A DNA stretch of 64,000 bases from Methanobacteriota archaeon (GCA_023393455.1 JAEWLJ010000010.1:46029-110028), one strand, 5' to 3'; shown: positions 7,911 to 16,711, numbered from the stretch's first letter. A program made the numbers and translations. Notes: generated by a model not told the origin, from the sequence alone.

Positions 7911-9033
7911 AGATCTGCTCGATCTCCTCGCAGGTGAGGTTGCGGGGGTTCGTTACCATACAGGGATCGGTGTACGCAGCCGCCGCGAGGGCGGGGATCG
8001 CGTCCTCCCGGACGCCTGACGTGGCGAGGGTCTCCGTGATGCCAAGCGTTCTCCGAAACGCCGCCACCCTCTCCGCCGGGGTTGTCTCTCCCCCACCGAT
8101 GATCGCTCCAATCCGGTCATAGCGATCGGATGCCGCCTCGTAGTTGGCCGCCATTACGTGCTCGAGGAGCAGCGCATTGCACCGCCCGTGCGCAAGGTCG
8201 TAGGCCCCCCCGAGACAGTGCGCCATCGCGTGGACGGCCCCGAGACTCGCGTTCGAGAACGCAAGTCCGGCGTGAAGGCTGGCGAGGAGGGTCGAGAACC
8301 GCAGGTCCAGGTTCTCCGGCTCGGCGATAGCGGCAGGCAGTGCGCTCGTGAGGAGCCGTATCGCCTCCAGGGCATGCACGTCGGTCATCGGGGAACTGGC
8401 GTTCGAGACGTAGGCCTCGACCGCATGGCTGAGGGTGTCCATGCCGGTATCCACGGTCAGGTCTCGCGGCATCGTCGTCAGGGGTTCGGGATCGAGGAGT
8501 GAGATGTCGGGGACGATCATCTTGCTGACGATAGCGACCTTCCGCTTCCTTGTCTCGTCCGTGATGATGGCGAACTGGGAGACGTCGGCGGAACTTCCGG
8601 CGGTCGTCGGGATGCAGATGAGCGGCGGCGTGGGGACCGAGACCCGGTCAATGCCCTCGAACGTGAGGATATCCCGCCTGCTGGAGCCGGCTATACCGAT
8701 ACCCTTGGCGCAGTCCATCGGGCTTCCCCCACCGACGGTGACGATGCCGTCGCACTCCTCAGCGACGTATACCTCCGCACCAACCATCACCTGCCGCGAA
8801 CGGGGGTTTGGCGAGATGGCGTCGAAGACAGTGAACGAGACCCCCGCTTCGGCCAGGCTATCCGCGACGGCCCCCGCCCAACCGGCGGCCCGGACGCCCC
8901 GGTCGGTGACGAGGAGCACCTGCTTCATCCCGAAGTTGCGGGCATACTGCCCTGCAAGCGCAAGCGCCCCCCGCCCGCAGATAAACTCGGGCGCCACGAA
9001 TTTTCGCAGGTCAAGCTGGTTTCTCGGAGTCAT
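7894..9033 (-). CDS. Iron-containing alcohol dehydrogenase
   Basis: A 379-residue group III (Fe-type) alcohol dehydrogenase, NAD(P)-linked. Seen: the dinucleotide motif GGGSPMDCAK at 101-110, the IPTTAGSSAD loop at 141-150, and the metal site with Asp199 and His203 (MDTLSH), His268 (AVHAMAH) and His282 (LAHGRCN), all in place. The length is standard. It is upstream of, and overlaps, the PAS sensor gene, which suggests shared expression. Some methanogens use alcohols as hydrogen donors, but here the substrate is unknown. Confidence 0.93.
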   Translation of the reverse strand: MTPRNQLDLRKFVAPEFICGRGALALAGQYARNFGMKQVLLVTDRGVRAAGWAGAVADSLAEAGVSFTVFDAISPNPRSRQVMVGAEVYVAEECDGIVTVGGGSPMDCAKGIGIAGSSRRDILTFEGIDRVSVPTPPLICIPTTAGSSADVSQFAIITDETRKRKVAIVSKMIVPDISLLDPEPLTTMPRDLTVDTGMDTLSHAVEAYVSNASSPMTDVHALEAIRLLTSALPAAIAEPENLDLRFSTLLASLHAGLAFSNASLGAVHAMAHCLGGAYDLAHGRCNALLLEHVMAANYEAASDRYDRIGAIIGGGETTPAERVAAFRRTLGITETLATSGVREDAIPALAAAAYTDPCMVTNPRNLTCEEIEQIYDDAL

Positions 9034-9255
9034 GGTTAGACACGACGGCTATCTGGCAATCGACGAGAGAGTTTCAAGTTAATATTACAGAATCACTGCC
9101 ATATATATTTTGATGAACGATGCGGCCTACAGATATACATTACGGTATTGCGGCCGGTCTTTTTTCTGCCGATCAGAGGATTTTGAACAAAATATGGCGG
9201 CAAGCGGGAAATGTTTCACACTGTCCCGTAATTTGCGGAAAAAAAGTGACCGGGA

Positions 9256-9763
9256 TCACGCCACGGTCTCAAGGCTGATCCCGGACCCGCCCATACCATA
9301 GAGATCGATGTCGTAATCCGCCGTATCCGAAACGATCGCCGGGGACTGCCGGACACACCTGAAGAAGGCAGCGTCGTCGGGCAGGGCCGGGTCCATCGGG
9401 GCGTCGATGTTCTTCTGGATGACGAGGCGTGCGGAGTCGAGGTTTGCCGCGTAGTAGTCCTTGAACGCGGTTCGCTTCTCTTCGGGGATGGCGACCCAGT
9501 CGGCCGCCTCGGCAACGGTCACGTCGTTCGGGACCCAGCCGTAGCCGGGGAGGTAGTACTCCGACCCGAAATAGGTTCCGGGCGTCTTGGCCATGATCAT
9601 CTGGTAGCCGCCGAGGGTGCGGGGGATCCCGAGCGACCGGCAGAACGCGGCAAAGAGTGCGCTCTGGGTGCCGCTTCTCGCCCGTTGTGGCGGTGCATTC
9701 CGTTGCAGCGATGAGGAGCGGGACGGATACAACCAGGAGGGCGGTGAGCGCAGGGTATCGCAT
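9256..9763 (-). pseudogene. Decayed transglutaminase-like exported protein
   Basis: Two pieces of one gene sit in different frames. The 5' piece, from the ATG at 9763, encodes an export signal (MRYPALTALLVVSVPLL). The 3' piece, in another frame, reads SALFAAFCRSLGIPRTLGGYQ and then LPGYGWVPNDV, the region after the nucleophile of transglutaminase-like domains. The middle of the protein is missing and the junction lies close to the expected active-site Cys, where the 3' frame has SGTQ in place of CGxQ. An internal deletion with frame change is the simplest reading; it cannot give an active enzyme. Confidence 0.75.
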
Positions 9764-9803
9764 AGCGTAGGAAAGGTGCCAGATTGGGTAAAAATATTTC
9801 TCA

Positions 9804-9827
9804 TTCAGCGGAAGCGTTTCTGCTGAA
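9804..9827. repeat. Inverted repeat upstream of the transglutaminase remnant
   Basis: TTCAGCGGAA and TTCTGCTGAA are ten-base arms (one G-T mismatch) around GCGT. It lies about 40 bases before the remnant's start, so it may be an old operator or a hairpin. Confidence 0.4.
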
Positions 9828-9998
9828 TACAGATGATTTCCGTCGTTCACGGTGCGGTGACGAAGGGGGAGGGAACCGCAGAGCCGTACTCTCTTCAGAG
9901 GGTCTGATCTACCCCTCCGAAGACGCCCGATCGAATAGTGCGGCCGCAAATTTTCTGAAAATCCCGTATATCTCAGGATTTTTCCGATACAATAGAGA

Positions 9999-10010
9999 AA
10001 TATATATATT
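9999..10010 (+). promoter_or_regulatory. TATA box of the PEGA surface protein
   Basis: A strongly AT-rich run (AATATATATATT) 38-49 bases before the ATG at 10048, in an otherwise GC-rich region. Confidence 0.55.
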
Positions 10011-10047
10011 ATAGAAGAATATCTACACATTGGAAACGGAGACTTAT

Positions 10048-10725
10048 ATGCAGAGCGTTTTACGTAATCTTCTGATTCTCTCCCTTGTTGCCTGCTGTCT
10101 CGTCGTCCTGCCCGCGAGCGCTCAGCCGCCCATAGGCGGGGACAACGGATGGTATGCGGTCAACTGTAACGTGAATGGAGCCGACGTCTACTTCGACGAC
10201 GAATACAAGGGCACGATCGAGAACGGCGTGTTCTACGTCCCGGTCTACACCACCGGGACCCCCTACCAGACGTTCCGCGTCGAGAAGGACGGTTATACGA
10301 CCCACTACGGGGACGTAACCTCGGTTCCGGGTAAAGGAGAGACGTTCGATCTCTACGCGACCTTGAACCCGGTCCAGCCCCCTGCACCGATCGGCGGCGA
10401 CATCGGCTGGTACGCCGTCCACGTCAACGTCGACGGCGCAACCGTCCAGTTCGACAACGAGGTCAAGGGCGTCACCAGCCAGGGCGTCCTCACCGTGCAG
10501 GTCTACACGACCGGAACGCCGTACAAGACCTACACCGTGACGAAGGAAGGGTATCTCCCCTACACGGCCGCCATCGACCAGTACCCCGGCAAGGGTGAGA
10601 CGGTCGACCTCTACGTGGACCTGAGTTCCGCACCCCCCACCCAGAAGGCGCCCCTCGCTCCGGCTCTCGCCGGCTGCGCCCTGCTGCTCGCCGGGCTGCT
10701 GCTGGTTAGCGGGAGAAAGAACTAA
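10048..10725 (+). CDS. PEGA-domain surface protein
   Basis: About 225 residues, exported and membrane-anchored. Seen: an N-terminal signal peptide (LLILSLVACCLVVLPASA), two PEGA-like repeats of about 90 residues each beginning GGDNGWYAVNCNVNGADVYF and GGDIGWYAVHVNVDGATVQF, with matching VYTTGTPY and PGKGET positions, then a C-terminal hydrophobic helix ending in RKN. The ATG at 10048 is preferred over a TTG 18 bases earlier because of the signal peptide and the GGAAACGGAG ribosome site. PEGA domains are seen in cell-surface proteins; function is unknown. A T-rich stretch after the stop may terminate transcription. Confidence 0.85.
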   Translation: MQSVLRNLLILSLVACCLVVLPASAQPPIGGDNGWYAVNCNVNGADVYFDDEYKGTIENGVFYVPVYTTGTPYQTFRVEKDGYTTHYGDVTSVPGKGETFDLYATLNPVQPPAPIGGDIGWYAVHVNVDGATVQFDNEVKGVTSQGVLTVQVYTTGTPYKTYTVTKEGYLPYTAAIDQYPGKGETVDLYVDLSSAPPTQKAPLAPALAGCALLLAGLLLVSGRKN

Positions 10726-10727
10726 CT

Positions 10728-10740
10728 TTTACTCTTTTTA
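10728..10740 (+). terminator. T-rich terminator after the PEGA gene
   Basis: Two runs of T (TTTT and TTTTT) within 13 bases follow the stop codon directly, the usual archaeal intrinsic terminator signal. Confidence 0.5.
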
Positions 10741-10874
10741 ACTCCGGTCCTTCGTCCTCTCGTCGTTACCCCGCCCGAACAGACAGCAAGTTCTTTCCCC
10801 TTCAGAGGAGGACAGGTGCTCATGAACAGACGGAGCCGGCCTTCGGTCTCCCGACGGGCAGTGCGGATGGATTC

Positions 10875-11792
10875 ATGAAGCATTATCGGTTCAAGAAGAT
10901 CGATGCTTTTGCATCGGGAGGATCGTCGGGGAACCCTGCGGGGTACGTATCCCTCCTCCCGGACGACGAGATCAGCGACGAGGATATGCAGCGGATCGGC
11001 CGTGAACTGAAGGGTTTTGTCTCGGAGACCGGTTTCCTTCGCGAGGGGACGCCGGGTGAGTGCGATCTTGCGATACGCTACTTCTCCTGCGAGCGGGAGG
11101 TCGAGTTCTGCGGGCATGCGACGATCGCGATCATGGACGACGTGGTGCGTAGCGACGACCGGTTCAGGGACCGGGAGAGCCTGCTCCTCAAGACGAACAA
11201 GGGCGTCGTCACCGTCTGGAACCGGACCCGTGAAGACGGCATGGTGTATATCCGGGCCCCCGAGCCGGAGTTCTCCGATGCACGCCCGGGTGCTGCAGAG
11301 ACCGCCGCCGCCCTCGGTCTCGACTTCCGGGATATCGATCCCGCGATACCCATCGGCGTTGTGAACGCCGGTCTCGATACCCTGCTCGTTCCCCTCGTCT
11401 CGCTCGATGCCTGCATCCGGTGCTCTCCCGACTACATGACGCTGCGCACGTTCGCCCTCGCTCACTTTGTCGACGTGGTCGTGATATACACCCGCGAGAC
11501 GGAATTTCCAGGGCACGACCTGCATACCCGGGTCTTCGCTCCGACGTTCGGGTACCTGGAAGACCCGGCGACCGGCTCGGGGAACGCCGCCCTTGGAAAC
11601 TTCCTCGTCCGGCAGAACCTCTGGACCGGCCGGTCGCTCGTCATCGAGCAGGGGCCTGACCGGGAGAACCCGAACATCGTCCGCCTGCTCCGCCCCGACG
11701 ACGGGGGGCTCATGTTCGGCGGGGGAGGCCAGGTGCGGATCGACGGGAGTTACGTCCTCAGTGGAGGAGTTCGCCCCGGGCAACGGGAATGA
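10875..11792 (+). CDS. PhzF family isomerase-like protein
   Basis: A 305-residue member of the PhzF/diaminopimelate epimerase-fold family. Seen: N-terminal KIDAF and SGNPAGYV, the catalytic-region Glu in FVSETGFL at about 49-56, GHATIAI at about 83-89, and the second-half DPATGSGNAALG. Members catalyse proton shifts on small substrates; the reaction here is unknown. Its 3' end overlaps by 35 bases the 3' end of a second, convergent PhzF gene of low similarity. Confidence 0.9.
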   Translation: MKHYRFKKIDAFASGGSSGNPAGYVSLLPDDEISDEDMQRIGRELKGFVSETGFLREGTPGECDLAIRYFSCEREVEFCGHATIAIMDDVVRSDDRFRDRESLLLKTNKGVVTVWNRTREDGMVYIRAPEPEFSDARPGAAETAAALGLDFRDIDPAIPIGVVNAGLDTLLVPLVSLDACIRCSPDYMTLRTFALAHFVDVVVIYTRETEFPGHDLHTRVFAPTFGYLEDPATGSGNAALGNFLVRQNLWTGRSLVIEQGPDRENPNIVRLLRPDDGGLMFGGGGQVRIDGSYVLSGGVRPGQRE

Positions 11793-12633
11793 CCCTGCCA
11801 CCGACCCGCACCGCGATGGAATCCCCGTGCCGCTCCGCCCTGCAACGGATCAGGGACGGGCGGCCTATCTCGCAACCCTGCTCCACGCGGATATCGAGCG
11901 AGTCGCCGGGGAAGTAGCCGTGCCGGAGGAGGTAGCCGGCAAGGCACCCGTTCGCGCTGCCGGTCGCCGGGTCCTCCGGGACGCCGAAGTTGTCGGCAAA
12001 CATCCGGGCGTTGAACGTGTTCTCCGGCCGGTAGGGCTCCGGGCAGAAGATGAAGACGGCTTTTGCCGCCGTCGTGCGGATGAGACTCTCGTAGGCGTCG
12101 CGGTCGATCGCCGCCCGGCGCACGACGTCCCGGCTCGTTAACGGGACGATGATGAACGGGAGGCCGGTAGAGACCTCCTCGACCGGGAAGCGGGGATCGA
12201 TCGTGGTTTCCGGGAGAGAGAGGACGCCCGCGAGGGTATCCGGAGAGAACTCCCCGGTGAAGACCGGCGGGTTCTGCCGCATCCAGGCGACATCATCGGG
12301 GGCAAACGAGACCGGGATCTGCCCTGCCGCGAGGTTCAGCCGGACCTCGGGGACGGGTCTTTTCAGGAGTTCCTCCCGGATCACATGGGCCGTGCCGAGC
12401 GCCGGGTGCCCGGCGAAGGGAACCTCATGCTCCGGCGTGAAGATACGGACGTCGAAGGCACGGTCTTCTCCCTCGCCTGAGCGGACGAACGCGGTCTCGG
12501 AGAGGTGCATCTCCCGGGCAATCGCCTGCATGGCCGCATCGGAGAGGTCTCCCGCGTCCAGCACCACGGCGAGCGGGTTCCCGGCATACCTCCGCTCCGC
12601 GAAGAGATCGACGATGTAGTAACTGCTGCCTAT
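11758..12633 (-). CDS. PhzF family protein with no standard start codon at the expected N-terminus
   Basis: About 291 residues from 12633. Seen: the family N-terminus YYIVDLFAERRYAGNPLAVV, the catalytic-region Glu in LSETAFV, GHPALGTAHV and DPATGSANGCLAGY. The problem is the start. Upstream to an in-frame stop near 12690 there is no ATG, GTG or TTG; the first usable GTG is at 12567, after the conserved first strand. The best candidate codons are ATA at 12631-12633 (before GSSYYIVD) or CTG at 12637-12639. Either a non-canonical start is used or the start has mutated and the gene is inactive. Confidence 0.78.
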   Translation of the reverse strand: MGSSYYIVDLFAERRYAGNPLAVVLDAGDLSDAAMQAIAREMHLSETAFVRSGEGEDRAFDVRIFTPEHEVPFAGHPALGTAHVIREELLKRPVPEVRLNLAAGQIPVSFAPDDVAWMRQNPPVFTGEFSPDTLAGVLSLPETTIDPRFPVEEVSTGLPFIIVPLTSRDVVRRAAIDRDAYESLIRTTAAKAVFIFCPEPYRPENTFNARMFADNFGVPEDPATGSANGCLAGYLLRHGYFPGDSLDIRVEQGCEIGRPSLIRCRAERHGDSIAVRVGGRVIPVARGELLH

Positions 12634-12712
12634 CTGCAGATCGTCCGTTCTGCCGGAGGATAACGCTTGCGTCTCCGGGGATCGCCGGATCTAAAAAAGG
12701 GCGGAGTCGCCG

Positions 12713-14290
12713 TCAGGCGGCCCCGGCCGACTCCTCCGCGACCACCTCGTGGCGGTCGAGCACCAACCCGACCGCCAGTGCGGCTATCGAGAGGGGGAGA
12801 GCGACGACGAGCGGGTCCACGGCCTGCCACGGCATCGGAAGGATCGCCGGTACACCGAAGAGGAGGTTCGAGAGTCCGAGCAGCTCCGACTCCTTGACGT
12901 GGACGAAGGCCGTCCATATGAACCAGGCGGCCGCTCCGGCGACCAGGCTCAACTTCGCCGCGAGGAGCGACGGCCGGCTGCTGTAGACGGCGTGAGCGTA
13001 GGCCGGCAGGAACGCCGAGGCGCAGAGACCCATGAACATCGCCGTCGCCCGCGCGATGATGCTGCCGGGCATGACGAAGGCCAAGATGACGCTCGCGACG
13101 ATCATGACGACAGTCGCGACCTGGATCCTCTTCATCGACGCCCTCCCCGAACCGGCGCTCCGCACCATATCGAACCCGAGCGACGTGCCCATGGCATGGA
13201 GGAGGGAACTGAGCGTGGACATCGCGGCGGCGAGGAGCGTCAGCATGAAGATGACGATGAAGATCTCCGGCATCGACGCGTTGATGAAGTTCGGCATGAT
13301 CGTGTCAATGTTGCCGCCGGTAGCCGCAGCAAGGGCGATCACGCCGTCTGTCTGGTAGAAGTAGACGTTCGTGAGCGCCCCGACCGTGAAGGCGACCCCG
13401 GTCATCATCAGGATGAACGGCCCCCCGACCAGGACCGCCCGGTTCAGCGACCGGTCGTCTTTGACGGTCATGAACCGGACGACGAGCTGGGGCTGAGCCA
13501 GCACCCCGATCCCGACCCCGAGGACGAGCGTCGTCACCAGCGTGAGCCAGATCGACGACCCGAGCGCCGGCATGGACGCCCACCCGGTCATCCCCCCGGC
13601 GGCGAGTGTCTCCGGGACGAGGTCCGACATCGCGACAAGGGCGGTGTGCGCCTCGACGACCCCCCCGAGCTGGACGTAGGTGAACGCGAGGAGGATGGTC
13701 ATCCCGACGAGCATGATCCCGCCCTGCAGGGCGTCCGTGTACATGACGGCGATCAGCCCGCCCAGCACCACGTAGAGGGTGACGACCGCAGCGAACGCGA
13801 TGAGCGCGGTGGTATAGGGGATCTGGAGCGTGCTCGTGATGAACTGGGCGCCGCCGATCAGGATCGCCGCCGTGTAGAGCGGCATGCTGACGATGATGAC
13901 GAGTCCTGCGGCATACCGCATGAACGGCGACCCGTAGCACTTCCCCATCAGGTCGGGGAAGGTGACGGCCTGAAGTCTGCTCCCGATGCTGCGCGTCTTC
14001 TTCCCGAAGACGACGAACGCGATGAAGATGCCGAGCCCGATGTTGAGGACGGTCAGCCAGATCATCCCCATGCCGAGCTGCGCCGCAACCCCGCCGAACC
14101 CGACGATGGCGGAGGTGCTGATGAAGGTCGCGCCGTAGGAGAGGGCAAGGACGACGGGGTTGACCTTCCTGCCGGCGACCATGTAGTCGTCGTCCCCTTT
14201 CGTCTGCCGGTAACCGAGGTAGCCGAGGGCGATGGTGGCGACGAGGTAGACCAGCGTTATCGCGACGAAGATGCCTGTATCAACTGCCAT
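12713..14290 (-). CDS. Sodium:solute symporter (SSS family)
   Basis: A 525-residue membrane transporter of the sodium:solute symporter family (PutP/PanF-like). Seen: about 13 membrane segments, the DYMVAGRKVNPVVLALSYGATFISTSAIVG-type first repeat (residues 35-65), and the conserved ALQGGIML and AAAMSTLSSLLHAMGT regions near the Na2 site. The substrate (an organic acid, amino acid or similar) cannot be told. Its ATG lies inside the last codons of a 42-residue upstream gene and its ribosome site AAGGAG is within that gene, so the two are translationally coupled. Confidence 0.93.
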   Translation of the reverse strand: MAVDTGIFVAITLVYLVATIALGYLGYRQTKGDDDYMVAGRKVNPVVLALSYGATFISTSAIVGFGGVAAQLGMGMIWLTVLNIGLGIFIAFVVFGKKTRSIGSRLQAVTFPDLMGKCYGSPFMRYAAGLVIIVSMPLYTAAILIGGAQFITSTLQIPYTTALIAFAAVVTLYVVLGGLIAVMYTDALQGGIMLVGMTILLAFTYVQLGGVVEAHTALVAMSDLVPETLAAGGMTGWASMPALGSSIWLTLVTTLVLGVGIGVLAQPQLVVRFMTVKDDRSLNRAVLVGGPFILMMTGVAFTVGALTNVYFYQTDGVIALAAATGGNIDTIMPNFINASMPEIFIVIFMLTLLAAAMSTLSSLLHAMGTSLGFDMVRSAGSGRASMKRIQVATVVMIVASVILAFVMPGSIIARATAMFMGLCASAFLPAYAHAVYSSRPSLLAAKLSLVAGAAAWFIWTAFVHVKESELLGLSNLLFGVPAILPMPWQAVDPLVVALPLSIAALAVGLVLDRHEVVAEESAGAA

Positions 14291-14408
14291 CCTGCTCTCC
14301 TTCTGCGCCTTTATTCCAGTTCAAAAGACCATACACTAAGCATGCGAGCGTGAAGCCGAGCGCAAGCAGATATCCAACCCAGATCGCGGGATCAGGAATG
14401 CCGAACAT
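14280..14408 (-). CDS. Symporter small accessory protein
   Basis: A 42-residue gene: MFGIPDPAIWVGYLLALG, a single membrane segment, then VYGLLNWNKG and a short polar tail. It matches the small proteins encoded directly before SSS symporters in many anaerobes (the GIPDPxIW start and YGLxNWNKG end are the recognisable parts). An AGGTGG ribosome site lies 8-13 bases upstream. Its stop overlaps the symporter start by 11 bases. It probably stabilises or modulates the transporter (inference from conserved linkage). Confidence 0.85.
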   Translation of the reverse strand: MFGIPDPAIWVGYLLALGFTLACLVYGLLNWNKGAEGEQDGS

Positions 14409-14789
14409 GAGAGACCACCTGACGGTAACGGAAAAGACCGTTACATTACACGGGAACTCAGCAAAAGGGCCGGTTCCCTAACTAAAGAAGAATGCGTTCT
14501 GCGCAAACGTGCACCGCACGTCCGGACAGGTCTGCACTGGCGTGCAACAGGACTCTACATGGTTGCCAATCATCGAGTACCTAAACACCTTCTCGATCTA
14601 TTGTATTTAAATCATACGATTTTCTGCCCTCTCAACCGGCGAAAGACCGCATCGTTGCGGGATTCCGCCAATCCAGGAGCCCCGATGCACCACCGGCTGC
14701 CGCAGAGGCGGCGGGTTCCGGTCGCGGCCATCCAGAACGGTGATATGGGCGGACGGCGTACCGGATGTTGTTTCGGAGCGGGCTGAACC
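14409..14789. other. Divergent intergenic region between symporter and nucleoside-recognition genes
   Basis: A 381-base region without a convincing gene. It holds the inverted repeat at 14425-14444 close to the symporter start, and an AT-rich island around 14598-14616 (TTGTATTTAAATCATACG) that could be a TATA element for the rightward gene, although that would give a leader of over 150 bases. Nothing else is evident. Confidence 0.5.
14425..14444. promoter_or_regulatory. Inverted repeat, candidate operator of the symporter genes
   Basis: GTAACGG and CCGTTAC form perfect seven-base arms around AAAAGA, 17-36 bases before the start of the small accessory gene, where a repressor or hairpin would affect initiation. 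Confidence 0.45.
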
Positions 14790-15749
14790 ATGGACGGCAC
14801 GGCGGAGATCGTTTCAGCGGCACTGGGCCTCTCGTTCGAACTCCTGGTTCGGACGGTGCCGATCGTCGTCGCCGGCGTCCTGATCGCCGAAGTCCTGATC
14901 GCCCTCAAGATCACCGACAGGATAGCGAGCGTCGCCTACCCGGTCACGACGTTCTCCCACCTCCCCCGCGAGTGCGGGGCGAGTTTCCTCCTGGCGTTCG
15001 TCTCGCCGCAGGCGGCCGACGCGATGCTCGTCGACTACCACCACAAAGGGATGATCGGGAGGAATGAACTCGTCGTCGCAGCGCTCATCAACTCTTTCCC
15101 GTCCGTCGTGATGCACTGGCGCTACCTCATCCCGGTCTACGTGCCGCTGCTCGGGGTCTTCGGCCTGGTCTACTTCGCGATCCTGATGGGGATCGGGTTC
15201 CTCAAGACCGGGATCGTCATGGCGGCCGGGAGGATGCTCCTCCCTCCGCCGCCCGCGTCCAGGCCGCCGGAGAAGTCTTCCGGGCCGACCCTCTCCCTGA
15301 GAGAGGGACTGCGGGCCTCGCTCGGACCGGCCGCGAGAACCCTCCGCCGCATCCTCGGGATCATGATCCCGACGCTCGTCATCGTGGCGTTCCTGGTCGA
15401 GGCGGGCGTCTTCGACGCCGTCGCGGCGTACCTGGAGGGCGCGAGCCGCCTCTTTCCCATCCCGCCCGAGGGGCTCGCGATCATCGCCGCGAAGTTTGGA
15501 TCGTACATCGCCGCGGCAAGCGTTGCGTCCGCACTCCTCGCCGCGGGCGATATGACGGGGAAGGAGATCGTCATCACGCTCCTCGTGGCGAACCTGCTCA
15601 CCAGCGTCGTCACCTACCTTCGATGGCTCGGGTCGTTCTACATCGCGATCTTCGGGCCGAGGCGGGGCACCGAGATCATGCTCCTCTCGGTCGCGCTCCA
15701 GGACGGCCTCCTCCTGGTGGCGATCTTCCTGCTGGCATGGTTCTGGTAA
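14790..15749 (+). CDS. Nucleoside-recognition (Gate) domain membrane protein
   Basis: A 319-residue integral membrane protein of about eight helices. Seen: two halves of Gate-type character, with FSHLPRECGASFLLAFVSPQAADAM early and AAKFGSYIAAASVASALLAAG in the second half, the same conserved GxS/GSY positions seen in nucleoside-recognition domain proteins of methanogens. Members relate to nucleoside transporters and FeoB-type gates; the substrate is unknown. It starts with ATG at 14790 beside GAACC; a purine-rich GGAGCGGG precedes it. Confidence 0.82.
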   Translation: MDGTAEIVSAALGLSFELLVRTVPIVVAGVLIAEVLIALKITDRIASVAYPVTTFSHLPRECGASFLLAFVSPQAADAMLVDYHHKGMIGRNELVVAALINSFPSVVMHWRYLIPVYVPLLGVFGLVYFAILMGIGFLKTGIVMAAGRMLLPPPPASRPPEKSSGPTLSLREGLRASLGPAARTLRRILGIMIPTLVIVAFLVEAGVFDAVAAYLEGASRLFPIPPEGLAIIAAKFGSYIAAASVASALLAAGDMTGKEIVITLLVANLLTSVVTYLRWLGSFYIAIFGPRRGTEIMLLSVALQDGLLLVAIFLLAWFW

Positions 15750-15938
15750 GAGGGAGAGCACGGCCCCGGATGGGAGCCTCCGCCCGCACCCGGAGAGTAT
15801 CCCGGTTTTGCCATCCTCGTCGTTGTTTTCACCCGCGACGGGATGCTCCAGTCGGGGATGGAGGAAGAGATGCTCGAACCCATGGAGCGCCTTTCCGGAC
15901 TCCTGCAGTCGCTGAAACAGGCTGCGCCGGCGCGATAA
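15750..15938 (+). pseudogene. Possible coding remnant after the Gate-domain gene
   Basis: The same frame stays open after the TAA and reads with protein-like character: EYPGFAILVVVFTRDGMLQS then EEEMLEPMERLSGLLQSLKQ, ending at TAA 15936-15938. There is no start codon until an ATG in its middle. It could be the tail of a lost or truncated gene. I cannot name a family; the open frame could also be chance in this high-GC region. Confidence 0.3.
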
Positions 15939-16039
15939 GTGCAGGGCGGGAGTGAACCTGCGGCAACCTCGCCGGGGGTATTCGCCGATGGGTTAATTAC
16001 CGCCGGACCGTCATAGGGGCCTTCCGAGGTGAAGATACC

Positions 16040-16552
16040 ATGGAAAAAGCAGAACAGATCCGGTCGGAAATCCTCGTCGAGCGCGTCTTTGACGCTCCGC
16101 GCGAACTCGTCTGGAAGGCATGGACAGAGCCTGAGTATCTCAAACGCTGGTGGGGGCCGAAGGGCTTCACCGCGCCGGTCATCAAGATCGATCTCCGCGT
16201 AGGGGGGAGGTACCTGTACGGCATGCGGTCGCCCGAGGGCCAGGACTTCTGGAGCACCGGGGAATTCCGCGAGATCGTTCCGATGGAACGGATCGTCGCC
16301 ACCGACTCGTTTGCGGACGCAGACGGCAACGTCGTCCCGGCATCGGATTACGGGATGACCGGGGACTGGCCGCTGGAACTGGTCTCGACGGTGACGTTCA
16401 ACGAGGTCGAAGGCAGGACAACGCTGACCATACAGGAGCCCGGCATCCCGGCGGGCGAGAACCGCGAGATGGCCGAGGCCGGGTGGAACGAGTCCTTCGA
16501 CAAACTCGCCGACCTCCTGAAGGAACTCTCAAGGGGAGAGACCGGCGCCTGA
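16040..16552 (+). CDS. SRPBCC/AHSA1-type domain protein
   Basis: A 170-residue single-domain protein of the START/Bet v1-like SRPBCC superfamily, AHSA1 (activator of Hsp90 homologue 1) group. Seen: the defining start VERVFDAPRELVWKAWTEPEYLKRWWGPKGF (residues about 13-43) and the closing GWNESFDKLADLLKEL. The fold is a ligand-binding cavity; in prokaryotes the role is usually unknown. It probably has its own promoter. Confidence 0.93.
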   Translation: MEKAEQIRSEILVERVFDAPRELVWKAWTEPEYLKRWWGPKGFTAPVIKIDLRVGGRYLYGMRSPEGQDFWSTGEFREIVPMERIVATDSFADADGNVVPASDYGMTGDWPLELVSTVTFNEVEGRTTLTIQEPGIPAGENREMAEAGWNESFDKLADLLKELSRGETGA

Positions 16553-16561
16553 AGACCCGGC

Positions 16562-16711
16562 ATGGTTGACCTCCCGATCGTTCTCGTCCTCCTCGGTATC
16601 GCCGTCGCGGGGGTGGCGGTCACGGTCGCTGTGGTGGCGATCTCGGGGCCGGCAACTCTCACCTGCCGCCCGGGGCGCTCCTGCGGAATCCCGCTAAGGC
16701 ACCGACGGTGA
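16562..16711 (+). CDS. Possible small single-pass membrane protein
   Basis: A 49-residue open frame from ATG 16562: one strong hydrophobic segment (LPIVLVLLGIAVAGVAVTVA) followed by a basic, Cys-containing tail. It starts 10 bases after the SRPBCC stop. A ribosome site is not clear. It is supported only by its membrane-segment character and position. Confidence 0.3.
   Translation: MVDLPIVLVLLGIAVAGVAVTVAVVAISGPATLTCRPGRSCGIPLRHRR

Noticed and set aside
12749..14353. 534-residue plus-strand frame opposite the symporter
   Set aside because: It consists almost only of Arg, Asp, Glu, His and Pro, as expected for the antisense of a hydrophobic gene.
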